Source: SAR324 cluster bacterium
GTDB taxonomy: Bacteria > SAR324 > XYD2-FULL-50-16
Length of the DNA stretch: 64,000 nucleotides
Direction: 5' to 3'
NCBI GenBank assembly: GCA_028282885.1
Contig: JANQGX010000095.1
Location: 1 to 64,000, forward strand
The stretch's first letter is position 1. Each line of letters opens with the position of its first letter. The notes beneath the pieces were generated by a model, which was not told where the DNA came from, made no database searches, and worked only from the letters and a program-made list of their open reading frames with translations. Below, in pieces: positions 26,255 through 36,020 of the stretch. The translations under genes were made by a program, and so were the position numbers.

Positions 26255-26532
26255 AAGCCAGGGGAGATCAGTTTTATCGCATGGAGCGAATTCTTTGATG
26301 CCGTTAACAACAGCTATATCCTATGATAATATGATGTTTCCGGGGTGGTGTCAATTTATTGATAGATTAACCCGAAGATATTGATTAAAAATCTGGAAGG
26401 ATTATCCCTTTTTTCAGTCTGCTTTTGAGTAACACACAGGTTTTTTCCCCGCTGGCTTGTGGTAAGCTCGCTGGCGAATACCTACAAATTGGCGTACCGA
26501 CAATTAACTTGAGTTGCATTTTAAGGAGCACA

Positions 26533-27093
26533 ATGAAAAAGGAATTACCCCAAATGGTAACAACGGCAGGTCTTATCCTGATTGTGGCATCACTTGTCTG
26601 GTGGCAACAGACTTTCGGATTGAACATCGATTATATCAAATGTGTTGCTCTTTCCGATGGCATCTGCAATATCAGTCGAATCGGGAAGTTGTTCGGTGGG
26701 GCGGGTTATGATCCGATTGTGTTCCGGGTGGGACTGGTCTGCCTGTCCGTTGGGGTATTGTTAAAGAAGCTGAAGGTACTTCCCCGGATAATGCCCAATT
26801 GTATAACCGGACCGTTTTTAAACCATGGGTCCGGTGTTTGTGTGGTGCCGGCATTACTCCATGGTTTTGCAAAGTGCCTGGCCGGTGGCGCTGGATTTTT
26901 CATTCATGATTTTCTGCGGAGTTCCCTGGACAACGAGATAACCTCCTTCATTACCGCCAGTGGGACCGAGATCGACGATCCAGTGAGAGGTACCGATAAC
27001 ATGGAGGTTGTGTTCCACAATAATTACCGTGTTTCCCAAATCCGCAAGCCGGTGAAGAACTTCCAACAGCTTTTTGATATCGGACATATGTAA
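26533..27093 (+). CDS. Small membrane protein, 3' part overlaps uvrA antisense
   Basis: The ATG at 26533 has a good ribosome binding site (AAGGAGC). The first ~95 residues look real: helix 1 TTAGLILIVASLVWW, a segment with two cysteines (IKCVALSDGICNIS), and helix 2 VFRVGLVCLSVGVLL. The frame then runs 240 bp antisense into the 3' end of the UvrA-fusion gene, and that tail reads like non-coding translation. The original stop was probably nearer 26850. Family not recognised. Confidence 0.45.
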   Translation: MKKELPQMVTTAGLILIVASLVWWQQTFGLNIDYIKCVALSDGICNISRIGKLFGGAGYDPIVFRVGLVCLSVGVLLKKLKVLPRIMPNCITGPFLNHGSGVCVVPALLHGFAKCLAGGAGFFIHDFLRSSLDNEITSFITASGTEIDDPVRGTDNMEVVFHNNYRVSQIRKPVKNFQQLFDIGHM

Positions 27094-30000
27094 TCCACTG
27101 GTGGGCTCATCCAGAACATAGAGGGTCTTTCCGGTGTCCTGTCGGGAAAGCTCTTTGGCCAGCTTGATACGTTGTGCCTCTCCACCGCTGAGAGTTGCTG
27201 AATTCTGACCCAACTTCAGGTATTCCAACCCTACATCCTTCATGGTTTGCAGATAACCCGTTACCTTCTTCTTCCCCTTAAAAAGATCCAGGGCCTCGAT
27301 CACATCCATGGAAAGCACCTCTGCGATGTTTTTATCCCGATACTTGATTTCCAGGACTTCCGGACGGTATCGCTTACCATCGCAGTCGCTGCAGGTTATC
27401 CAGGTATCGGGAAGAAAACTCATGTCAACCTTGATTTTTCCCAGCCCCTCGCAGGTGGGGCACCGCCCCTTCTTGTCATTAAAACTGAAAAAACTGCTTT
27501 TATATTTTAAGTGTTTGGCGGTTTCGGTTTTTGAAAAATGGTTACGGATCTCATCAAACACCCCGATATAGGTTGCAGGGATGGATCTCGGAGAACGACC
27601 TATCGAGCTCTGGTCAACACTGATGATCTTGTCGAAATGCTCCAGACCTGTGATTTGTGAATACTCCCCGGCCTCGGCTTCCATCCCGTTCAGCTTCTGT
27701 ATCAGGGCTGGCACCAAGGTTCCCTTAACCAGGCTCGATTTCCCCGAACCGCTGACTCCCGTAACGCAGCTAACCCGAGCTGCCGGGAAAGCGACATCTA
27801 TGTTTTTTAGATTGTGAAGCGCAGCCCCTTTTATCTCCAGGTAATGCCCGGGTTTGTCATCTGAGGTATTTGCACAAGGCTCCATTGTCATGCCCTGCTT
27901 CAAATAGGGACCGGTAATCGATTCCGGGTTTTTCATGATCTCTATCGGATTTCCCTCCGCTATCAGCATTCCGCCTTCGGTACCGGCACCGGGGCCGATG
28001 TCTATTACATGGTCAGCCGCCAGCATGGTGTCTTCATCGTGTTCTACAACCAGTATAGTGTTTCCTTCATCCCTGATTTTCCGCATGGTGGAAATCATTT
28101 TTTGGTGATCCATGGCATGCAGTCCGATCGATGGTTCGTCCAGAACATACAGCAAACCGGAAAGACCGCACCCCAGTTGTCCTGCCAGTTTGATACGTTG
28201 GGTTTCTCCGCCGGAAAGGGTTGTGACCGGCCTGTCCAGGTTGAGATAATGGAGTCCCACTTCGATCAGGGATTGCAATTGTTTCCTTAACTCATCCACA
28301 AGGTTTTTGGTGATGGGGATGGATTCCTCAGAAACCTGCTCCGGCAGGGTGCTGATCCAATGCAGGGCTTGATTGATGGTCATGGAGGCGATTTCAGGAT
28401 AGCGTTTTCCGGCAACAGTGACAAAACGACCCTCTTGTGACAGTCTTTCCCCCTGGCAATCCTCGCACGGGCTTTGACTCAAAAACTGTTTGTACACTTC
28501 GTGGCTGTTACTCGCCTTGGAATTGGCATAAAGCCTTTTCAGATGATTGACGGCACCCCCAACAGGTCGTCTGATGATCCCCGATCTGCCTGTTTTGCCG
28601 GAATCAAATCGATACTCATACTCTTCATCTCCGTCTCCATGAAGAGCCTTTAACCTGAAATCCTCAGGTAGCGATTGCCAGGGTTTCTCCAGATCGACCT
28701 TCATGGCACTGGCCAACGCCAGAATCTCATTGCGAAACCAGTTTGCATTCGGTTTCTTCTGGTGTTTTCGTAAATCACCATACCATGGGGAGGCATGATC
28801 GAGTAGTGAACGTTCCGGATGAGTGATGATTTTTGCGGGATCCATCTCCATCCGTTGCCCGAGTCCATTGCAGGTAGGACACATTCCAACCGGGCTGTTA
28901 TAGCTGAAAACCGAGGGGGTTAATTTGAACAACACCGTCCTGCAGGACGTGCAGACACTTCTATCAGAGCTTGTCAACAGGGTATCGTTGTTGATTCTCA
29001 GGCTTAAAAATCCCGAACCTTTAGCATAGCATTGATTCAATGTCTGGCGGATTTGATCAATCGCTTCCCGGTTTAATTTGCCATTCTCGGGGATGTGGGT
29101 CTTGTTTAACGGTTCTTCGGATTCAGCGGGTATGCCCGGATGAAAGCCGATTTTTGTCCCCGGAACCAGGTTTTGAATGGACCTTGTGAGTTGTTCAACT
29201 GTACGGGGTGCGATCTCTGTTCCACAGTCCGGACAGTGCCTGGTACCAACGCGGGTAAAAAGTAATCGCAAAAAACTGTAAATGTCGGTCAGGCTTCCCA
29301 CGGTCGACCTGGGATTCTGGGTAATGGTTTTTTGCTCAATGGCAACCGCGGGTAGTAAATTGTGAACCTGATCAAAATCCGGTTTCTCCAGTTGTCCGGC
29401 AGCCATTCTTGAGGCGGATGACAAGCTTTGCATATATCTCCGCCGGCTTTCGGCATATATCGTATCAAAAACCAGTGATGATTTCCCCGATCCGGAAACC
29501 CCCGTGACAACGGTCATTTTTCCAATTGGAATGGAGATGTTTATATTTTTAAGATTGTTTTGTCTTGCCCCCTGAACAATTATTGATTCGTCAACGACCA
29601 GTTCGGTCGTCCTGGTTTTATCGGCCTCTCTGACCGTTTTCAAGCTTTCCTTTTCCACAGTGGAGTAGTAGGCCAGTTTTTGAATATCCGCTTCGCTGAT
29701 TTGCAATTCCCTGTTGCCGGTACTATCTTCCCGGGCCCTATCCGGCCAATGATCCATCCAATGAGGCGTACGAATCTCTTCAAATCTGTCTAAATCCGGG
29801 ATGTAGGGTTTGAAACCGATTACCGGGGAGCCCTTCAGGGCATCAAGACCGGAAAGCTCCACCAATCCTTTCTTTCCGTCCAAACTTAGAATCCGGCAAA
29901 CACTCAAGGCCAAAGGGTTGGGTCGGACAGGTGCCCTGGAGGCAAAAACACCCGTTCTCGGGGCTTCGTATGGTGGCTTGCAGATCAGCATTTTTCTTGT

Positions 30001-30558
30001 TGTAGGATTATCGAGACGGTTAAAGTACCAGATCAGGTTGACATGACTGTAGCCCTGCAACAGATCGAGCATCTCAACGAATTCCTTCATGATTTTTACG
30101 TACGTTCGCTTGCCCTTGTTATCGGTACTGCCAATGGGAACGATTTCCAACCGGGAAGCATTGTCGGGTCTGGTGTCGTCTTTCCCGGGTTTGAATGTAT
30201 TGCTTTTTGGGGTGGTGACAGAGGATTTATCATCCCCGATACGATCTTCCATGGGAATGTAGGCTTTGATATCCAGAATCCGGGATTTGTTGGGTATCTC
30301 AGTCTCTGCTATTTCAATGGTATCTTTTCCCGATTCATTTATTGCAACTGTGGCGAGTCCCAAGGGATTCGGATCGAGATGGTGTCGTCCTCTTGGATCT
30401 GAATGATCAGGATCCCACCAGAATATTCGCAGGTGACTGAAATGTTCGATCTGTTTCAAGCCCCGAAGGTACTTTTTATCCAGGCAGATCCGGGTTTTCG
30501 TTTTTGTTTTCTTTAATGTTCCAATGGTTTGCAATAAGTAGTGTTTTCCCGAGGTCAT
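26854..30558 (-). CDS. Fusion of two TrmO/TsaA-like domains to UvrA-like excinuclease ABC subunit A
   Basis: The protein is 1234 residues, with a strong ribosome binding site (AGGAG). Residues 1-110 form a degenerate TsaA/TrmO-like domain (HFSHLRIFWW, DPNPLGL, LDIKAYIP, lacking the GVFA motif). Residues 137-262 form an apparently intact one (GYSHVNLIWYF, GVFASRAPVRPNPLALS, GFKPYIPDLD). TrmO methylates t6A37 in tRNA. From about 325 on it is UvrA: Walker A GVSGSGKSS at 353-361 and again in the second half, both signature motifs (LSGGETQRIKLA, LSGGEAQRIKLA), both Walker B motifs (LLYVLDEPS, TLYVLDEPT) and CxxC zinc pairs. The region between the first CPDC and CTSC pairs is shorter than in E. coli UvrA, so UvrB binding may be reduced. 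It may be a paralogue with a special role rather than the housekeeping gene. Confidence 0.9.
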   Translation of the reverse strand: MTSGKHYLLQTIGTLKKTKTKTRICLDKKYLRGLKQIEHFSHLRIFWWDPDHSDPRGRHHLDPNPLGLATVAINESGKDTIEIAETEIPNKSRILDIKAYIPMEDRIGDDKSSVTTPKSNTFKPGKDDTRPDNASRLEIVPIGSTDNKGKRTYVKIMKEFVEMLDLLQGYSHVNLIWYFNRLDNPTTRKMLICKPPYEAPRTGVFASRAPVRPNPLALSVCRILSLDGKKGLVELSGLDALKGSPVIGFKPYIPDLDRFEEIRTPHWMDHWPDRAREDSTGNRELQISEADIQKLAYYSTVEKESLKTVREADKTRTTELVVDESIIVQGARQNNLKNINISIPIGKMTVVTGVSGSGKSSLVFDTIYAESRRRYMQSLSSASRMAAGQLEKPDFDQVHNLLPAVAIEQKTITQNPRSTVGSLTDIYSFLRLLFTRVGTRHCPDCGTEIAPRTVEQLTRSIQNLVPGTKIGFHPGIPAESEEPLNKTHIPENGKLNREAIDQIRQTLNQCYAKGSGFLSLRINNDTLLTSSDRSVCTSCRTVLFKLTPSVFSYNSPVGMCPTCNGLGQRMEMDPAKIITHPERSLLDHASPWYGDLRKHQKKPNANWFRNEILALASAMKVDLEKPWQSLPEDFRLKALHGDGDEEYEYRFDSGKTGRSGIIRRPVGGAVNHLKRLYANSKASNSHEVYKQFLSQSPCEDCQGERLSQEGRFVTVAGKRYPEIASMTINQALHWISTLPEQVSEESIPITKNLVDELRKQLQSLIEVGLHYLNLDRPVTTLSGGETQRIKLAGQLGCGLSGLLYVLDEPSIGLHAMDHQKMISTMRKIRDEGNTILVVEHDEDTMLAADHVIDIGPGAGTEGGMLIAEGNPIEIMKNPESITGPYLKQGMTMEPCANTSDDKPGHYLEIKGAALHNLKNIDVAFPAARVSCVTGVSGSGKSSLVKGTLVPALIQKLNGMEAEAGEYSQITGLEHFDKIISVDQSSIGRSPRSIPATYIGVFDEIRNHFSKTETAKHLKYKSSFFSFNDKKGRCPTCEGLGKIKVDMSFLPDTWITCSDCDGKRYRPEVLEIKYRDKNIAEVLSMDVIEALDLFKGKKKVTGYLQTMKDVGLEYLKLGQNSATLSGGEAQRIKLAKELSRQDTGKTLYVLDEPTSGLHMSDIKKLLEVLHRLADLGNTVIIVEHNLHVIGTSHWIVDLGPTGGNEGGYLVVQGTPQKIMNEKSSATGQALCKTME

Positions 30559-30962
30559 ATTTTCTCCTGTATCCTGATTGAACTACTAATATAACCTCAT
30601 ATCGGGAAAAAACTTTTCGAATATTGCTTTTTTAAAGTATATGATTTGGCATCACCGATTTGTCTCGGTAAATGACAGTGAAAGAAACCCATGATTGCCC
30701 AGAGAATTTATTTTACTGATTTGACAGGAGAATGATCTTCGTTAAAACGTTGCGCAGTGACTGGCTAGGGGCAAACAAGTATAGGGGAAAACTCGGGGGC
30801 AGATGTTTTGAATGATGGAAACGCTGCTTTTATGACAGGGAGAATTGAGAGATGAGCGGTGGCATCTCTGATGAGAAGTATCGTGCAATCTGTGGGACCA
30901 TCTCGGCAAGGTGAGGCCCGGATTAGATACAACTCATCAGCATAAATCCGATTGATCGGGAT
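30559..30962. other. Intergenic region between uvrA fusion and DsrP-like gene
   Basis: About 400 bp that holds the promoter of the UvrA-fusion gene (minus strand). No other feature was recognised. Confidence 0.4.
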
Positions 30963-32135
30963 TTAATAAATCTGCGAGGGAACGTTTGGTTCCGCTTTTA
31001 TTGAAACCACAACTTTGTATAAAACCGTCAGTATTAAAGCGCCTATTGCCCAGACACCAATTGAGATGGCGATTTCAGCAAACGTCGGGACGTATTCCAC
31101 CACCTGGTGGAAAGGATTCGGTGAAAACCCCCCGGCCATCAGCCCGAGTCCCTTGTCAATCCAGACTCCTATAAAAACAAAGACACAGCAAATCCCCAAA
31201 ATCAGCTCGTTTTTCCTGGTTTTGGGAATGATCAGGAGAACCGCCGCTGTAACCAGCAGGACTACCGAGGTCCACATCCAGGGGACAAGAACACCTTTAC
31301 CATCAAGTCCCATATATAGATAAGTAAAATGAGCCTTGTGCTCCGGCATGTTGCTGTAAAACACAGTAAATACCTCACAGAGCATGAAAAACAGGTTTGC
31401 CAGTAAGCCGTAAGTAACGATAACCCCTATCGCTTGTATGGCGTCTTTGCCGGGATCAAATCGGGTAAGCCTGCGAATGATAAAGGAAAGAAGTACAACC
31501 AATGCCGGTCCGGCAGCAAATGCCGAAGCAAGAAAACGCGGAGCAAGAATAGCGGTAAACCAGAATCCCCTGCCGGGTAGTCCGCTATAGAGAAATGCGG
31601 TGACAGTATGGATGGAGAAAGCCATGGGGATGGAGAGGTAAATCAACGGTTTGGTCCAGCCCGGAGGTTCGAGGCCCTTGCGTTCTGCCTCCAGCATTAC
31701 CCATCCCAATAACAGGTTCAGTACCAGGTATCCCATCAAGGCCAAAGCATCCCAGAATACCATGGCGCTTGGAGTCGGGTGAAGAAAAACATTCATGAAT
31801 CTCGACGGTTTCCCCAAGTGGATAAAAAGGAATAACAGGCACATGCAAAGTGCAGGTACTGCCAGAAACTCACCCAGAATGGTGATTTTGGCGAATTTTT
31901 TGTAATTGTGGAGGTAGTATGGCAATACCAACATAACGCCTCCCGCAGCTACTCCCACCAGGAAGTTTAACTGGGCAGTGTAGAGCCCCCATGAGTGGTC
32001 TCTGCTCAAGCCGGTGATGACCAATCCGGTTTGCAATTGGATGAAATAGACCCCTGTTCCAAGGGCAATCATCAGAAGAAGACCGGATATCCAGATCCAA
32101 TAGTTTTTATTTCCCTTCAGGGCAAACTCCAGCAT
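30963..32135 (-). CDS. DsrP/NrfD-like quinone-interacting membrane subunit
   Basis: The protein is 390 residues with about ten membrane helices. It is of the NrfD/PsrC superfamily and closest in look to DsrP of the DsrMKJOP complex (HSWGLYTAQLNFLVGVAAGG near the start, HLGKPSRFMNVFLHPTPSAMVFWD, the SGLPGRGFW loop, a PEHKAHFTYLYMG loop, WIDKGLGLMAGGF). Such subunits exchange electrons with the quinone pool. No iron-sulphur, cytochrome or catalytic partner is adjacent: the neighbours are uvrA and a MalT-like regulator. It must pair with products from elsewhere, or it is a leftover. The ribosome binding site AGGAGA is good. Confidence 0.85.
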   Translation of the reverse strand: MLEFALKGNKNYWIWISGLLLMIALGTGVYFIQLQTGLVITGLSRDHSWGLYTAQLNFLVGVAAGGVMLVLPYYLHNYKKFAKITILGEFLAVPALCMCLLFLFIHLGKPSRFMNVFLHPTPSAMVFWDALALMGYLVLNLLLGWVMLEAERKGLEPPGWTKPLIYLSIPMAFSIHTVTAFLYSGLPGRGFWFTAILAPRFLASAFAAGPALVVLLSFIIRRLTRFDPGKDAIQAIGVIVTYGLLANLFFMLCEVFTVFYSNMPEHKAHFTYLYMGLDGKGVLVPWMWTSVVLLVTAAVLLIIPKTRKNELILGICCVFVFIGVWIDKGLGLMAGGFSPNPFHQVVEYVPTFAEIAISIGVWAIGALILTVLYKVVVSIKAEPNVPSQIY

Positions 32136-32422
32136 TTCTCTTCTCTCCTGTTTTATCTATTAAGTTCGAAAGGGGTAGGTTCCCTTGATTCCTGAGATCA
32201 ACCCGTGATACATTAGCTGTACCCCCGGGTTGATCCGTGTGAGGTTGTTCGACCTGAAAAGGCGTTAACGGGTCGAATCTATCGGGATTCGGTTGGAAAG
32301 ACCGCTCCCGAATGGTAATACTAGTATCATGGTTCACTTAATCGGGAATAAACTGGGAGTAAATTGAAAACTGACAAAGGCTCTGAATGCCCTGGAATTG
32401 AGCTCTGAGTGGATATGAAGAT

Positions 32423-35400
32423 TTACAGTTGCTGGCGTTTTATCAAAGATTCATAAAGCCGGATGGTCTCTTCTGAAGGAGACAAACCGAGATCCCGAGT
32501 CAGTTGTTCCTGACAATTCCGGAAAGTTCTCAAAACCATGGCCTGGTTGCCGACGCCGGCATGATAATCCATCAGTTTCCGGTAAACCGCTTCGTTAAGT
32601 GGATCCAGATCCAGCAGCTTATCAGCAAATCGGATAGCCTGCTGAACTTCATCCTTCTCTTCCAAATAATCAATGATTTTTGCCAAAACCTCCTGGTATA
32701 GACGATCAGTTCTGTCCCTTTCCCTGATAGCCCAATCCAGGTAAGGTTCACTTTCCAGAAAAGCGTCCTTTCGGATGGCAGCCGCCTTAAGCAACAAATC
32801 GATTGCCTCCGCTTGACGTTCCATCCCATCTGCCAGCAGGTCTTCACTTGCAGTGATGGCTCTTTCAAAGTCCAACAGATCGGTGCCTCCCCCTCTTCCC
32901 AGTTCGATACGGTAAGTATCGTTCCTGCGAATAATATATTGGGATGTTGATCCTGCCTGACGTTCGGGTTCCAGCAAATTACGCAGGGTGGTGAGTGCGA
33001 CATTTAATCGTTTGAGACACTTTCCCTGCGGCTCACCCGGCCACAACTCTTCCATGATGACGTCCCTTGAGATATACCCCTTGTCCGCTTTGGTCGCCAG
33101 AAACTTGAACAATTGCACGGATTTTGAGCTTTTCCACTCTGCGACAGGGATTTCCTTTGATCCCATGACAACTTTGAACGGACCGAAGAATTCAACACGC
33201 AAGGCTGGAAATTCGGCAGGTCTCTCTTCTATGCTGTCCGAATGACTTTTTTCAAGCACTGCCAGTTCCCGCTGCACTGAGCAGAGCTCGAGGGTTTGAT
33301 CGAAGTAATACTCATTTTTGACAGCAAGCTCCATCCCTTTTCGATAGGATTGTATGGCGTCCGTTTCCTTCCCTGCCCGTATCAGAGACCCTGCCTTCAG
33401 AAGCAGGAAAAGGAGATGGAGATGCCCGTTCGATTCAACTGCATCAATTGACCGGTCTATCAATTCCACAGCTTCCTCCAATTGGTTCTTTTTGATCAAC
33501 AGCGAAGCACTTGTGAAGTCCAGAAAACCTCTTGTATAGCGGAATTGTTGATCCTTGAGAGCCTCATAACCGCGTTCCAAATAGTATTGAGTGGTTTCGG
33601 CCGAGTCTTGTATAAGGTAGATTCTGGCCAACAGGTCATAGGCGGTAGCCATTCCCCAATCGTTACCAATCTCCCGGAAAAGCTCCAAGCTGTTTTGTGC
33701 CGAATTCACAGCTTCATCCCACTGTCGCATTCCCAGTTTGGCTTGTCCTTTGATGGTGAAAAGCCAAGCCGGGAAACTATCGTTTAATCCCATTCGGTTG
33801 GCAGCATTGATCCCTTTATCAGCGAGCTGAATGGCAATGCTATGATTGCCGAGGGAAGTTTCGGCATAGGCCGTCTGCAGGTAAGCCAAGGGCAGAAATC
33901 CATGCATTTCCATCTTTTCAATCGTCCTCAGACCTTCCTCGGCGTGCAGTTTTGATTTCCGGAACTGGCCGAAGCAGTGGCTTTTGAAACTCTGGTACAT
34001 TTTAAGCCAGGAGGCGGCGATCTGCTTCATATCACCTTCGATCCATTCGAGATGTGATCGGCTCAGGTTCAGCATCTTGTCCGCTTTGGCAGATTCTCCC
34101 TTAACCGAATATAGAAAAGCCATCATTCCTGCCACTTCGGCTGATAGTTGATGGTCCTCCTTGTTCCCCTGCAACAGGTCTTCCATTTGGGAGAGTGCTC
34201 CTGAATGGTTGCCCATATAATAGTATTGCATTCCCAGTTCTTTTCTGAACCATTCCCTGATCTCGTCAGGGGTACTCTGATCAAAATGTTCAGTTCCCGA
34301 TTGAAGTACAGCCACAGCTTCAACAGGTTTCCCGGAAAATGACAACCATCTGGCTTTTTGAAGAATCAGCTCGGGTTCCTTATTGGTCATCTCGTCTGGT
34401 ACTTTCTCGTAAAATTGACGGATAATGCTGAGCCGTCCCAACAAAAAGAGTTGAAAATAGGATTTTAAAAAATACTCACAGGCCATCGCGAAATCGGCTC
34501 CCTTCAGAGCATGCGCCAGCGCCTCTTCCGGATATTCTTCCTGCCAGTACAACCGGGAGGCGGTTCGGTGAAGGTCCTTAACGGTCTCACTATTGGTACT
34601 CTGAAACAGCTCTTTGACAAGAAATTCCTTCAGTAACTGATGATAGGTATAAGGTGAGTTTTTCTCCTGGGACCGACTTGTAAAGAAATGCCCCTCTTCA
34701 AGATATTGCAGGATTGCGGCAGAATTCTTCTTTTGCAGATAGGCATCGCAAAATTCTGCTTTCATGTTGGAGAGGATGGATGTTTTTAACATGAAAGCCC
34801 GGGTTTCCGGATCAAGCTTGGTAAAGAGATTTTCCTCAAAGTACTTTTGATAGGACTTATGCTTACCGGCCAGACCGGAAAGTGTATCGTCAATTTGGCC
34901 GACGGCCACGCCTTTTATCAAATGATAGAAGAGAACCAGGCCGGCTGCCCAACCGCCGGTTCGTTGTAAAACAATTTTTAACTGGGCATCCGTCAAACCG
35001 GGCGCAAGTATATTGTCATAGAAAATACCTACTTCTTTAAAATCAAACCCCAATTGTCTCTCCCCGATATCGACGACCTCGTTCATTGACCTTAATCGAG
35101 AGAGCCTGATATTGGGTTCTGTCCTGCCGATAATGATGAAATGGAGATGGCTTGGCAGGTGATTTAACAGAAAAGAGACGGCCTCTGTCACTCCTTCGCT
35201 TTCCTGCATTAAATGGAAGTCATCAAGAACAAAATACAGGTCTGTGGAAATGCCGGATTCCAGCTCTTTCAGTAACACCGGTAAAAACTCCTCCCTGCTT
35301 CTCTCCGAAGCGGATAGGACGCCAACCTCATGAATCAGCTCCCTGCCGAACTCGGGATAGTACTCCTGAATTCCGGTAATCAGGTAAGTCACAAAAGTTG

Positions 35401-35629
35401 AGAGATCATGATCCTTTTCATCGAGTGAATACCAAACGCTATTGAGAGTATTGGATCTGATATACTGAGCCGCCAGTGTGGTTTTGCCGTATCCCGCACC
35501 GCCTTTGATAACAACAGCCTTTTTCTGTTCGATTTCGGAAAACTCGGCGAGAAGTTGGCTTCGTTCAATGGTACTTGAAGTCCGGGGAATACGAAGCTTA
35601 CTTTTGATGATAACGGATTGGTTTCCCAT
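32423..35629 (-). CDS. MalT-like STAND regulator with C-terminal SARP/BTAD module
   Basis: The protein is 1068 residues. The N-terminal ATPase has Walker A GGAGYGKTT (43-51) and YFVLDDFH (Walker B), as in MalT/LuxR-family STAND proteins. A long middle part (about 380-800) is helical and TPR-like. Instead of a LuxR helix-turn-helix the C-terminus (about 815-1068) carries an OmpR-like winged helix (RVEFFGPFKV, SKSVQLFKFLA, LWPGEP) and a bacterial transcriptional activator (BTAD) domain (SEPYLDWAIRERD). It is probably an ATP- and ligand-controlled activator. It is divergent from the GH20/Gfo-Idh operon, which is its likely target (inference). Confidence 0.9.
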   Translation of the reverse strand: MGNQSVIIKSKLRIPRTSSTIERSQLLAEFSEIEQKKAVVIKGGAGYGKTTLAAQYIRSNTLNSVWYSLDEKDHDLSTFVTYLITGIQEYYPEFGRELIHEVGVLSASERSREEFLPVLLKELESGISTDLYFVLDDFHLMQESEGVTEAVSFLLNHLPSHLHFIIIGRTEPNIRLSRLRSMNEVVDIGERQLGFDFKEVGIFYDNILAPGLTDAQLKIVLQRTGGWAAGLVLFYHLIKGVAVGQIDDTLSGLAGKHKSYQKYFEENLFTKLDPETRAFMLKTSILSNMKAEFCDAYLQKKNSAAILQYLEEGHFFTSRSQEKNSPYTYHQLLKEFLVKELFQSTNSETVKDLHRTASRLYWQEEYPEEALAHALKGADFAMACEYFLKSYFQLFLLGRLSIIRQFYEKVPDEMTNKEPELILQKARWLSFSGKPVEAVAVLQSGTEHFDQSTPDEIREWFRKELGMQYYYMGNHSGALSQMEDLLQGNKEDHQLSAEVAGMMAFLYSVKGESAKADKMLNLSRSHLEWIEGDMKQIAASWLKMYQSFKSHCFGQFRKSKLHAEEGLRTIEKMEMHGFLPLAYLQTAYAETSLGNHSIAIQLADKGINAANRMGLNDSFPAWLFTIKGQAKLGMRQWDEAVNSAQNSLELFREIGNDWGMATAYDLLARIYLIQDSAETTQYYLERGYEALKDQQFRYTRGFLDFTSASLLIKKNQLEEAVELIDRSIDAVESNGHLHLLFLLLKAGSLIRAGKETDAIQSYRKGMELAVKNEYYFDQTLELCSVQRELAVLEKSHSDSIEERPAEFPALRVEFFGPFKVVMGSKEIPVAEWKSSKSVQLFKFLATKADKGYISRDVIMEELWPGEPQGKCLKRLNVALTTLRNLLEPERQAGSTSQYIIRRNDTYRIELGRGGGTDLLDFERAITASEDLLADGMERQAEAIDLLLKAAAIRKDAFLESEPYLDWAIRERDRTDRLYQEVLAKIIDYLEEKDEVQQAIRFADKLLDLDPLNEAVYRKLMDYHAGVGNQAMVLRTFRNCQEQLTRDLGLSPSEETIRLYESLIKRQQL

Positions 35630-36020
35630 GTGTGGGGTTTGGGAAGGATTATCGAAAAATCAGCTCTTATCAGACTGTTTTTTTTAGAATAACTATGGCT
35701 CTTTCTTTTGTCCAGTGAAACGCATTCAGTTATGAGCATCCCGGGGTTGGATGATCAGAATAAACACGTGATCCAACCCATGTGCAGAACTAAGATGACA
35801 GGATATGGAAAGATAAATTAACTACCAGATGAACTCGATATTTGAGAGCTATTGAAATAGTTAATAAAATCATTGATTAGAAGTGTAACTGGACAATTCC
35901 CGGTCATCTGTGGTGATCTATCGATTCAGAACCATATCGGGAAAGTAATAAGCTAATTCCGGCAGGTTTTCGCAGGTTTCCCTATCCAAATCAAAACTAA
36001 TCACAGGAAAGGTGGTGAGC
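35630..36020. other. Divergent promoter region, MalT-like regulator and GH20 operon
   Basis: About 390 bp between two divergent genes, probably holding both promoters and the binding site of the SARP-type activator, which usually prefers direct repeats. I could not identify a repeat pair with confidence. Confidence 0.4.

Noticed and set aside
26533..30558. A toxin-antitoxin or antisense control pair formed by the small membrane ORF and the UvrA fusion
   Set aside because: The overlap is only at the 3' ends and the small protein does not resemble a known toxin.
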